The notes under the pieces: model-generated
Database searches by the model: none
What the model was told of the DNA's origin: nothing
The model's input: only the letters and a program-made list of their open reading frames with translations
NCBI GenBank assembly: GCA_028293685.1
Contig: JAQGOI010000300.1
Span: 1-5,768, forward strand
Source: Lysobacteraceae bacterium
Lineage (GTDB): Bacteria > Pseudomonadota > Gammaproteobacteria > Xanthomonadales > Xanthomonadaceae
Direction: 5' to 3'
Length of the DNA stretch: 5,768 nucleotides
Shown: piece by piece, positions 1 through 5,540 of the stretch
Numbering within the stretch: position 1 is the stretch's first letter
Layout: each line of letters opens with the position of its first letter
Made by a program: the position numbers and the translations under genes

Positions 1-106
1 AGAGCGTCGATCATCTTTAGAAGCAACAACTGACAGGCCTGCTTCGTCGCTGTTGCCCTGGCCGCTAAAGATGCACAAAAACCATTCCCTCCGCCGACCC
101 GGGGGG

Positions 107-132
107 CGGCGCGCACGGATGCGCGCCGTTTT
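107..132 (+). terminator. Possible intrinsic terminator of an upstream transcript
   Basis: A perfect 9-bp GC-rich stem (107-115 paired with 120-128) encloses a CGGA tetraloop and is followed at once by four T residues (129-132). This is the shape of a Rho-independent terminator on the + strand, although the T tract is short and then turns to CC. No upstream gene is visible, so its client is unknown. The T tract also forms the left arm of the next inverted repeat. Confidence 0.5.
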
Positions 133-162
133 CCGACCGAGCCAGGATGGCGAGTCGGAAAA
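129..162. repeat. Inverted repeat with TTTTCCGAC arms
   Basis: TTTTCCGAC (129-137) is exactly complementary to GTCGGAAAA (154-162). Inside, GCCA (141-144) pairs with TGGC (148-151) around a GGA loop, so the whole 34 bases can fold into one interrupted hairpin. From memory, similar sequence recurs in Xanthomonadales intergenic regions. That recurrence cannot be shown from this window. Confidence 0.6.
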
Positions 163-201
163 TCACGACTGCTTACGCAATTTAAAGTGAGCTCTGTAAT
201 G

Positions 202-255
202 AGAAAGCTGCTTTCTTTTGGTTACTTTTCTTTGCAGCTCTCAAAGAAAAGTAAC
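202..255. repeat. Tandem inverted repeats with CTTTTCTTTG arms
   Basis: AGAAAG (202-207) pairs with CTTTCT (211-216) across a CTG loop. Directly after it, a perfect 14-bp arm GTTACTTTTCTTTG (221-234) pairs with CAAAGAAAAGTAAC (242-255) across a 7-nt loop. A further 6-bp complement (206-211 with 234-239) allows alternative folds. The arms are unusually A/T rich for this genome. No T tract follows either arm, so this is probably a dispersed palindromic repeat and not a terminator. Confidence 0.7.
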
Positions 256-256
256 T

Positions 257-307
257 CGCCTACGGCGAAAGCGTTTAAAGCCGCCGTAGGCGAAAATTCC
301 GCGGAAT
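257..307. repeat. Inverted repeat CGCCTACGGCG plus 12-bp palindrome
   Basis: CGCCTACGGCG (257-267) is the exact reverse complement of CGCCGTAGGCG (282-292), leaving a 14-nt spacer. Three bases further on, 296-307 is a perfect 12-bp palindrome, ATTCCGCGGAAT. It ends 34 bases before the xthA start codon, so these structures sit in or beside the xthA promoter and leader. They could be part of the same composite repeat as 202-255 or an operator-like site. The sequence alone does not decide. Confidence 0.6.
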
Positions 308-341
308 GACGACAGAGCCGAAGCGGTAATAAACTACAAAA

Positions 342-1112
342 ATGAAAATCGCCTCCTGGAACGTCAACTCCCTCAACGTCCGCATGCCGCACCTCGAGCA
401 ATGGTTGCGCGAGAGTCAGCCGGACATCGTGGGTCTGCAGGAGACGAAGCTGGAGGATGGGAAATTTCCCGATACGGCGTTGGCAGCGCTTGGCTATCGC
501 AGCGTGTTCGCCGGCCAGAAAAGTTACAACGGTGTCGCCATCCTCGCGCGCGGGCAGGCGATCGAGGATGTGCAGGTCGGCATTCCGGGATTCGAGGACG
601 CACAGCAGCGCGTGATCGCGGCAACGGTTGGCGGTATCCGCGTGGTGAATTTCTATGTCGTCAACGGGCAGTCGGTCGGTAGCGAGAAGTTTGACTACAA
701 GTTGCGCTGGCTGCGGGCGGCACAAGGCATGCTCGAGGCCGAAGTCGCAGCGCATCGCGACTTGGTGGTGCTGGGTGATTTCAATATCGCGCCGACGGAC
801 ATCGACGTGCACAACCCGAAACGGTGGCAGGCATCGGTGATGTGTTCGGCGCAGGAGCGCGACGCACTGGCGGCCATCACCCGGCTGGACCTGCACGACA
901 GCTTCCGGCTGCATTGCAGCGAGCCGGGGCATCATTCGTGGTGGGATTACCGCCTGCTCGCATTCGACCGCGGCTGGGGGCTGCGGATTGATCTGGTGCT
1001 GGTGTCGGCGGCGTTGCGCGCGCGCTGTACGGCGGCGGGTATCGATCTTGCGCCGCGCACGTGGGAACGCCCGAGCGACCACGCGCCGGTGTGGGCGGAA
1101 TTCGACGGCTGA
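342..1112 (+). CDS. xthA: Exodeoxyribonuclease III (AP endonuclease)
   Basis: A Mg2+-dependent DNA repair nuclease of the ExoIII/APE1 family. It cuts the backbone 5' of abasic sites and degrades 3' ends in base excision repair in the cytoplasm. The 256 residues are close to the E. coli length of 268. The family signature is complete: N7 in the first strand, QETK with metal-binding E34, Y105 in FYVVNG, GDFN with D146 and N148, WWDY at 200-203, RID at 215-217, and the terminal SDHAPV with catalytic D246 and H247. The ATG at 342 matches the family N-terminus (MKIASWNVN). The Shine-Dalgarno is weak (AAGCGG at 321-326, 15 nt away). The gene stands alone: repeats precede it and rhlB faces it. The APE1-like subgroup with YVVNG in place of YFPQG is common in non-enteric proteobacteria. 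I am very sure of the family. Confidence 0.96.
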   Translation: MKIASWNVNSLNVRMPHLEQWLRESQPDIVGLQETKLEDGKFPDTALAALGYRSVFAGQKSYNGVAILARGQAIEDVQVGIPGFEDAQQRVIAATVGGIRVVNFYVVNGQSVGSEKFDYKLRWLRAAQGMLEAEVAAHRDLVVLGDFNIAPTDIDVHNPKRWQASVMCSAQERDALAAITRLDLHDSFRLHCSEPGHHSWWDYRLLAFDRGWGLRIDLVLVSAALRARCTAAGIDLAPRTWERPSDHAPVWAEFDG

Positions 1113-1122
1113 TTGATGCCCC

Positions 1123-1142
1123 AGGGCGGGTTCAACCGCGCC
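1123..1142. repeat. Degenerate inverted copy of the 1231-1250 repeat
   Basis: The sequence AGGGCGGGTTCAACCGCGCC nearly equals the reverse complement of 1231-1250, differing by one missing T and a C/G change near the end. It begins 11 bases after the xthA stop. It looks like a decayed copy of the intact hairpin 90 bases away. Confidence 0.45.
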
Positions 1143-1230
1143 GCGATCATCCGCGGCAACGACGATCTGCAACGTGACCCGCACCATGGAAATCAGATGC
1201 GGGCGTTGAAGCGTGCCTGACGACGCAGAA

Positions 1231-1248
1231 GGCGGGTTGAAACCCGCC
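1231..1248. terminator. GC hairpin between convergent xthA and rhlB, possible two-way terminator
   Basis: GGCGGGTT (1231-1238) pairs perfectly with AACCCGCC (1241-1248) across GA, making a tight GC-rich hairpin. It lies 15 bases past the rhlB stop and about 120 bases past the xthA stop. Neither side has a proper T tract: the + strand continues with CTACGG and the - strand with TTCTGC. If it terminates transcription it does so weakly. It may equally be a dispersed REP-like element. Confidence 0.4.
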
Positions 1249-1262
1249 CTACGGTGAAATGA

Positions 1263-2942
1263 TCAGTGCTGGGACCGCGGTGCGCGCGTGACAAGGGACT
1301 TCAGGCCCTTGCCGATGCGCGACAGCAACGACGGCGCCTCGCCGCCGTTGCTGGACTTGGGCGTGACGCGCGTGGCCACCACCTGCGATGGCGACGTCGG
1401 CCGCGCGGGTGCTGCGACATCGGCGCCTTCGATGCGTTTGCCGCCACGCCGCCGCCGACGCTTGCGCGGCGCGCGCTCTTCGTCGGTCTGCGCCAGTGCG
1501 GGATGCGCTGCCACCGCGGCAATGGGTGCGGGGACGGGTTCGGTCGCGGCTGGTCGCGGTGCGGCGGGCTTGCGCGCGGGCCGTGGCCCACGATCGCCAC
1601 CAGCACTGCGCGAGGGTCCGCTGGAACCGCGGCCGCCTGCGCCGGGACGCACGCCACGACGCTGGTCTTCGGCGGCGCGCTGTTCGCGTGCTTCCTTGAA
1701 GATCGCGCTGACGCTTTCGCCTTCGGCGGCATCGATCTCAACGCCTTCGCGTGGTGTGCGTGGGCGCGCGACCAGCAGGTCGGCGGTGATCGGCTCGACC
1801 GGGATTTTCTGTTCGATATAGGCCTCGATGTCCGGCAGGCCCTGCGCGTAGCGCTCGCACGCGAAGCTGATCGCGTCGCCCTCGGCGCCCAGGCGGGCGG
1901 TGCGGCCGATGCGATGGACATAATCCTCGGCGTCGAACGGCAGGTCGTAGTTGTAGACGTGCGAGACGCCGTCGATGTGCAGGCCGCGAGCGGCGACATC
2001 GGTGGCGACCAGGATCTCGAGCTGGCCTTTCTGGAACTTCGCCAGCAATGAGTCGCGCTTCTTCTGCGGGACGTCACCCGAGAGCACGCCGACGCGGTAA
2101 CCGGAGCGTTCCAGCGCACGCGCTACCCGCTCGACCCACGCCTTGGTGTTGACGAACACCATCGTGCGCGCGCCTTCGCTGCGCGACAGCAGGCCGAGCA
2201 GCAATGGCAGCTTCTCGTCGTCGGCCGGCAGGTACATGAGCTGGCGCACGGTCGAGTTGGTGATGAACTCGCTCTCGACCGTGATCTTCTCGGGCTCGTT
2301 CATGTGCTCGTAGGCGAGCTCGAGCACGCGGTGCGACAGCGTCGCGGAGAACAGCAGCGTCTGCCGCTCGGTGCGCACCGGCATCCGGCGCAGCAGGAAG
2401 CGGATGTCCTTGATGAAGCCGAGGTCGAACATGCGGTCGGCTTCGTCGAGCACGCAGATCTCGCAGGCGTGCAGCGACACAACCTTGTGCTGCTTGACGT
2501 AATCGATCAGCCGGCCGGGCGTGGCGATGATGACGTCGGCGCCGTCCTGCAGCAGCTGGCGCTGCTTGTCGTAATCGACGCCGCCGTAGACCAGCGCGAA
2601 TTTCAGGCCGAGGTCGGCGCCGAACTTGACCGCGTCCTTGTGGATCTGGATCGCCAGTTCCCGCGTCGGCGCCAGGATCAGCGCCCGCGGATCCTCGGGC
2701 TTGCGTTCAGCCAGCGCCGGACGCGTCAGCAGCCGGTTGACCACGGTGATCAGGAACGCCAGCGTCTTGCCGGTGCCCGTCTGGGCCTGTCCGGCGACGT
2801 CGCGACCGGCCAGCGTGATCGGCAGGGTCAGCGCCTGGATCGGCGTGCAGCGGGAAAATCCGGCGGCCTGGAGCCCATCGAGAACCTGGGGCTGGAGGTC
2901 GAAGCTGGAGAAGGAAATGTCGGTAAGGGGCTTGTCGCTCAT
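1263..2942 (-). CDS. rhlB: ATP-dependent DEAD-box RNA helicase RhlB with long C-terminal extension
   Basis: RhlB unwinds structured RNA using ATP and, in proteobacteria, feeds the RNase E degradosome. Motifs run in order: Q motif (F14, Q36), AQTGTGKT (53-60), PTREL (92-96), TPGR (141-144), DEAD (166-169), SAT (199-201), MVFVNT (261-266), ATDVAARG (313-320) and HRIGRTAR (343-350). The 559 residues exceed E. coli RhlB (421). From about residue 395 the tail is Ala/Pro/Gly/Arg-rich and probably disordered, with a basic block [11 protein letters not shown] (493-503) and a final segment, [16 protein letters not shown] (538-553), that could form an amphipathic helix. I chose the ATG at 2942 (MSDKPLTD) because the Q motif follows at the usual distance. 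The 35 in-frame upstream residues look non-coding. The Shine-Dalgarno is weak. It is transcribed away from trxA. Confidence 0.95.
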   Translation of the reverse strand: MSDKPLTDISFSSFDLQPQVLDGLQAAGFSRCTPIQALTLPITLAGRDVAGQAQTGTGKTLAFLITVVNRLLTRPALAERKPEDPRALILAPTRELAIQIHKDAVKFGADLGLKFALVYGGVDYDKQRQLLQDGADVIIATPGRLIDYVKQHKVVSLHACEICVLDEADRMFDLGFIKDIRFLLRRMPVRTERQTLLFSATLSHRVLELAYEHMNEPEKITVESEFITNSTVRQLMYLPADDEKLPLLLGLLSRSEGARTMVFVNTKAWVERVARALERSGYRVGVLSGDVPQKKRDSLLAKFQKGQLEILVATDVAARGLHIDGVSHVYNYDLPFDAEDYVHRIGRTARLGAEGDAISFACERYAQGLPDIEAYIEQKIPVEPITADLLVARPRTPREGVEIDAAEGESVSAIFKEAREQRAAEDQRRGVRPGAGGRGSSGPSRSAGGDRGPRPARKPAAPRPAATEPVPAPIAAVAAHPALAQTDEERAPRKRRRRRGGKRIEGADVAAPARPTSPSQVVATRVTPKSSNGGEAPSLLSRIGKGLKSLVTRAPRSQH

Positions 2943-3197
2943 GCGTTTGCAATGAAATCCGAAGTGACGGCGCGTGCCGTAGGGGCGTGCGCGCTTGCGT
3001 GGGAGGCGTCGGCGCAGCAGACTGCCGATCAGCGTTCGAGGGTGCACAAACCGCGCCGGGCGGCGCTTGAAACCCCCTGAAAACGCCCCAGTTTAACAGC
3101 ATCGCGCCGCCGAACGTGCCACCCCGGGCCAGCGCATCCGTTTGATTTACCGACAATTGATCGGACCCGAGCCACCTCCGGTCCGCAGGAGCCCAGC
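2943..3197. promoter_or_regulatory. Divergent rhlB / trxA control region
   Basis: These 255 bases separate two divergent genes and must hold both promoters. On the + strand TTGAAA (3067-3072) lies 19 nt before TTTAAC (3092-3097), a possible but loosely spaced trxA promoter. On the - strand the same spot reads TGTTAAACT (3098 down to 3090), an extended -10 for rhlB with a poor -35. The two -10 candidates overlap, which would couple the promoters. The rhlB leader would be about 140 nt and the trxA leader about 95 nt. The motif calls are by eye and weak; the presence of promoters here is inferred mainly from the gene layout. Confidence 0.35.
3162..3191 (+). promoter_or_regulatory. Hairpin abutting the trxA ribosome binding site
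   Basis: CGGACC (3162-3167) pairs with GGTCCG (3180-3185) across a 12-nt loop. The trxA Shine-Dalgarno AGGAG (3187-3191) follows after one base and stands 6 nt before the ATG. CTCC in the loop (3176-3179) could instead pair with GGAG (3188-3191). The Shine-Dalgarno itself is clear. Any control by folding is a guess, as both stems are short. Confidence 0.35.
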
Positions 3198-3524
3198 ATG
3201 AGCGACAACGTGATCCACGCCACCGACGCCGACTTCGACAGCCATGTGCTGCAATCCAGCGAACCGGTGCTGGTCGATTTCTGGGCGCAGTGGTGCGGAC
3301 CGTGCAAGATGATTGCGCCAGCGCTCGACGAGCTCGCCACGACGTACGCCGGTCGCGCCAAGGTGGTCAAGGTCGACATCGACCAGAACCGCGCCGTGGC
3401 GCTCAAGTACCACGTGCGCTCGATCCCGATGCTGCTGCTGTTCAAGGACGGCCAGGTGCAGGCGACCCAGATCGGCGCGGTAGGCAAGGCGCAGCTGGCC
3501 CAGATCATCGACAAGGCGCTGTGA
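3198..3524 (+). CDS. trxA: Thioredoxin
   Basis: A small cytoplasmic dithiol protein that reduces disulfides in enzymes such as ribonucleotide reductase and is itself recharged by thioredoxin reductase. The 108 residues match the classic length (E. coli 109). The active site WCGPC has C33 and C36, the buried acid D27 lies in VDFWAQ, and the cis-proline is P77 in RSIPM. The end (GAVGKAQLAQIIDKAL) lines up with E. coli TrxA. Met replaces the usual Thr after the cis-proline, a conservative change. The start is firm: AGGAG lies 6 nt before the ATG. The gene is divergent from rhlB and 239 nt upstream of rho, the same neighbours as trxA in enterobacteria. Its stop codon lies within a hairpin (3509-3538). 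Confidence 0.97.
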   Translation: MSDNVIHATDADFDSHVLQSSEPVLVDFWAQWCGPCKMIAPALDELATTYAGRAKVVKVDIDQNRAVALKYHVRSIPMLLLFKDGQVQATQIGAVGKAQLAQIIDKAL

Positions 3525-3538
3525 CCCGCGCTTTGTCG
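3509..3538 (+). repeat. Hairpin spanning the trxA stop codon
   Basis: CGACAAGGCGC (3509-3519) can pair with GCGCTTTGTCG (3528-3538) as an 11-bp stem with one G-U pair and an 8-nt loop. The trxA stop codon (3522-3524) lies in the loop. No T tract follows, so it may protect the trxA 3' end or assist the hairpin just downstream. Confidence 0.5.
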
Positions 3539-3543
3539 TGACC

Positions 3544-3566
3544 GCGCCGTGGGCGCTGTTTTGTGT
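3544..3566 (+). terminator. Weak intrinsic terminator after trxA
   Basis: GCGCC (3544-3548) pairs with GGCGC (3552-3556) across GTG, followed by a T-rich run (TGTTTTGTGT, 3557-3566). The 5-bp stem is short but all GC. It lies 19 bases after the trxA stop, on the + strand, and would partly separate trxA from rho. Read-through into rho remains likely. Confidence 0.45.
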
Positions 3567-3630
3567 CGGGGTGCATCGCCTGGGCGTGGCACCAGCCGGT
3601 GTTGCGACATGAACAAATCGACCGGGACGC

Positions 3631-3659
3631 TTGCCGCAGCGCCGGGGCGATGCTAGTTT
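3631..3659 (+). promoter_or_regulatory. Candidate rho promoter (extended -10)
   Basis: TTGCCG (3631-3636) lies exactly 17 nt before TAGTTT (3654-3659), which is preceded by TG at 3651-3652 as in extended -10 promoters. Matches to the sigma-70 consensus are 4/6 and 3/6. A start near 3666 would give a rho leader of about 100 nt. Found by eye; the spacing and TG are the main support. Confidence 0.4.
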
Positions 3660-3676
3660 CGCCATACCGGCACGGG

Positions 3677-3714
3677 TTTCTCTGCCGCACCCCTTCTCCA
3701 GATCCCATTTCAAC
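3677..3714 (+). promoter_or_regulatory. C-rich, G-poor tract in the rho leader, possible rut site
   Basis: Of these 38 bases, 17 are C and only 3 are G, a striking strand bias in a genome where C and G are otherwise near equal. Unstructured C-rich, G-poor RNA is what Rho loads on. Its position in the untranslated leader of rho fits the known autogenous control of rho by attenuation in E. coli. Rho binding here is inferred. Confidence 0.45.
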
Positions 3715-3718
3715 GCGC

Positions 3719-3736
3719 CGCCCGCCATTGCGGGCG
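3719..3736 (+). promoter_or_regulatory. GC hairpin upstream of the rho ribosome binding site
   Basis: CGCCCGC (3719-3725) pairs with GCGGGCG (3730-3736) around a CATT loop. The rho Shine-Dalgarno GAGGAA (3750-3755) follows 13 bases later, so the hairpin leaves it free. No T tract follows, so it is not an intrinsic terminator. It could be a Rho pause or roadblock site or an mRNA stability element. Confidence 0.4.
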
Positions 3737-3763
3737 CTGGCCGCATAGCGAGGAATTCGCACC

Positions 3764-5470
3764 TTGTCCGACAATACCCCTGATTCCGGGAACATGCCCG
3801 GCGATATCGCCGAAAAACCTGCCCGCAAACCGCGTGCGGCCCGGGCTCCCGCGGACACCGCAACGTCCGTGCAGGCGCCGTCACCGGCAATGCCGGCGCC
3901 CGCGGCGGCCCCCAGCGACGCCGCGCCCACCTCCGCACCGCCCGCGATATCCAATCCGCACGCGACCAGTACCCAGGGCGGCGGCAACCACGCCGGCGGT
4001 GCCGACGGCGGCAGCGCCGAGCAGCGCGAGGCGGCCGAACGGCAGAACAACAACACCCGGCGCGACCGCTTCCGCAACCGCCGTGATCGCGACCGCAACC
4101 GTGGCGGCGGCGGCGAGCGTCCGCGCGACGATGGCATGCCGCAGGACGACAACAGCAACCAGCAGCACAACGCCCAGCGTCCGGCCAACATTCCCGAAGG
4201 CTTTCCGCAGTATTCGCTGGGCGACCTCAAGCGCATGCCGGCGCAGAAACTGCTCGACATCGCCGAGCAGCTGAACATCTCCGAAGGCGTCGCCCGCGCG
4301 CGCAAGCAGGACGTGATCTTCGCGGTGCTGAAGGTGCTCACGCGCCATGGCGAAGGCGTTGCCGCCGACGGCGTGCTGGAAATCCTGCCCGACGGCTTCG
4401 GCTTCCTGCGCGCGGCCGAGGCGAGCTACCTCGCCGGCCCCGACGACACCTACATCTCGCCCTCGCAGATCCGCCGTTTCAACCTGCGCACCGGCGATCA
4501 TCTGTCCGGCCGCATCCGCTGGCCGAAGGACGGCGAGCGCTACTTCGCACTGGCCGTGGTCGACACCATCAACGGCGAGCCGATCGAGGCGTCGAAGAAC
4601 AAGGTCCTGTTCGAGAACCTCACCGCGCTGTTCCCGCGCCGCAAGTTCAAGCTCGAGCGCGGCGACGGCAGCACCGAGGACATCACCGGCCGCATCCTCG
4701 ACCTGATGGCGCCGCAGGGCAAAGGCCAGCGCGCGCTGATCGTGTCGCCGCCGAAAGCCGGCAAGACCATGCTGATGCAGCAGGTCGCGACCGCGATCAC
4801 GCACAACCACCCGGACGTGCACCTGATCGTGCTGCTGATCGACGAGCGTCCCGAGGAAGTCACCGACATGCAGCGCACGGTGCGCGGCGAAGTGATCAGC
4901 TCGACCTTCGACGAGCCAGCCGGCCGCCACGTGCAGGTCGCCGAAATGGTGATCGAGCGCGCCAAGCGCCTGGTCGAGCACAAGAAGGATGTCGTGATCC
5001 TGCTCGACTCCATCACGCGTCTCGCCCGCGCCTACAACAACGTCGTGCCGTCGTCGGGCAAGATCCTGTCCGGTGGTGTCGACGCCAACGCGCTGCATCG
5101 CCCGAAGCGCTTTTTCGGCGCCGCGCGCAACGTCGAGGAAGGCGGCTCGCTCACGATCATCGCCACCGCGCTGGTCGAGACCGGCAGCAAGATGGACGAG
5201 GTCATCTACGAAGAGTTCAAGGGCACCGGCAACTCCGAAGTGCATTTGAACCGTCGCATCGCCGAGAAGCGCGTCTACCCGGCGATCGACATCAACCGTT
5301 CCGGCACGCGCCGCGAAGACCTGCTGATCGAGCCGGAACTGCTGCAGAAGATCTGGATCCTGCGCAAGCTGCTGCACGGCATGGACGAGATCGGCGCGAT
5401 GGAGTTCCTGCTCGACAAGATGAAGTCGACCAAGTCCAACGACGAGTTCTTCGCATCGATGAAGCGCTGA
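3764..5470 (+). CDS. rho: Transcription termination factor Rho with long N-terminal extension
   Basis: A hexameric RNA-dependent ATPase that loads on C-rich untranslated RNA and releases RNA polymerase. Residues 147-568 align with the whole of E. coli Rho (419). The primary RNA-binding fold contains DGFGFLR (209-215). The motor has Walker A PPKAGKTM (329-336), Walker B VILLDS (411-416), the Q loop around [15 protein letters not shown] (431-445) and the R loop EEFKGTGN (483-490). The first 145 residues are extra and low in complexity: a Pro/Ala part (about 20-65), a Gly/Gln/Asn part, then an Arg/Asp/Asn block (99-122), which is likely disordered and RNA-binding. The start is TTG at 3764, supported by GAGGAA 8 nt upstream and by MSDN; the next ATG (3794) has no ribosome site. 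It is probably autoregulated through its leader. Confidence 0.97.
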   Translation: MSDNTPDSGNMPGDIAEKPARKPRAARAPADTATSVQAPSPAMPAPAAAPSDAAPTSAPPAISNPHATSTQGGGNHAGGADGGSAEQREAAERQNNNTRRDRFRNRRDRDRNRGGGGERPRDDGMPQDDNSNQQHNAQRPANIPEGFPQYSLGDLKRMPAQKLLDIAEQLNISEGVARARKQDVIFAVLKVLTRHGEGVAADGVLEILPDGFGFLRAAEASYLAGPDDTYISPSQIRRFNLRTGDHLSGRIRWPKDGERYFALAVVDTINGEPIEASKNKVLFENLTALFPRRKFKLERGDGSTEDITGRILDLMAPQGKGQRALIVSPPKAGKTMLMQQVATAITHNHPDVHLIVLLIDERPEEVTDMQRTVRGEVISSTFDEPAGRHVQVAEMVIERAKRLVEHKKDVVILLDSITRLARAYNNVVPSSGKILSGGVDANALHRPKRFFGAARNVEEGGSLTIIATALVETGSKMDEVIYEEFKGTGNSEVHLNRRIAEKRVYPAIDINRSGTRREDLLIEPELLQKIWILRKLLHGMDEIGAMEFLLDKMKSTKSNDEFFASMKR

Positions 5471-5485
5471 TCTGTCCTGCTCAGG

Positions 5486-5513
5486 AAAACGCCGGCTCGA
5501 TGCCGGCGTTTTT
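5486..5513. terminator. Strong intrinsic terminator after rho, probably bidirectional
   Basis: CGCCGGC (5490-5496) pairs with GCCGGCG (5502-5508) across a TCGAT loop. AAAA (5486-5489) on the left and TTTTT (5509-5513) on the right extend the stem and supply a T tract in both directions. It lies 16 bases after the rho stop and about 28 bases past the stop of the convergent gene on the right, so it can serve both. The GCCGGC stem is typical of high-GC gammaproteobacterial terminators. Confidence 0.9.
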
Positions 5514-5540
5514 ATTTGCGATAAATAATCGTGATGCTGC

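Larger units (their letters stand above)
1..341. other. Intergenic region rich in inverted repeats; no supported gene
   Basis: This stretch left of xthA holds no ORF I would call a gene. Frame 2 is open from base 2 to 190 and could start at an ATG at 71 (39 codons). A second short frame runs from 199 to 309 (36 codons). Both lie inside palindromic repeats, lack a clear Shine-Dalgarno sequence and resemble no family I know, so they are probably by-products of the repeats. At least six inverted repeats are packed between 107 and 307. The region looks like a post-transcriptional-end zone followed by dispersed repeat sequence. The end of any gene to the left lies outside the window. Confidence 0.6.

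Noticed and set aside
71..190. A 39-codon + strand frame starting at ATG 71
   Set aside because: It spans two inverted repeats and lacks a ribosome binding site. Small proteins of this look probably come from dispersed repeats.
306..335. A possible xthA promoter, ATGACG with TAAACT 18 bases later
   Set aside because: Both hexamers match only 4/6, and the start would leave almost no leader before the ATG at 342. Too weak to annotate.
222..1187. A 321-codon frame on the - strand opposite xthA
   Set aside because: It is the mirror of a clear exonuclease III gene and runs into the intergenic repeats on both sides.
2943..3047. A 35-residue N-terminal extension of RhlB
   Set aside because: The extra residues are Arg-rich and unlike the family. 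MSDKPLTD at 2942 matches the usual RhlB N-terminus.
2304..3080. A 258-codon + strand frame opposite the start of rhlB
   Set aside because: It lies antisense to the conserved helicase motifs and its translation is rich in Gln/Asp/Arg/Val without recognisable domains. It is a shadow frame, as is the + strand frame at 1266-2051.
3029..3938. - strand frames of 195 and 263 codons across trxA and the rho leader
   Set aside because: They are antisense to thioredoxin, overlap each other in different frames and carry no recognisable motifs.
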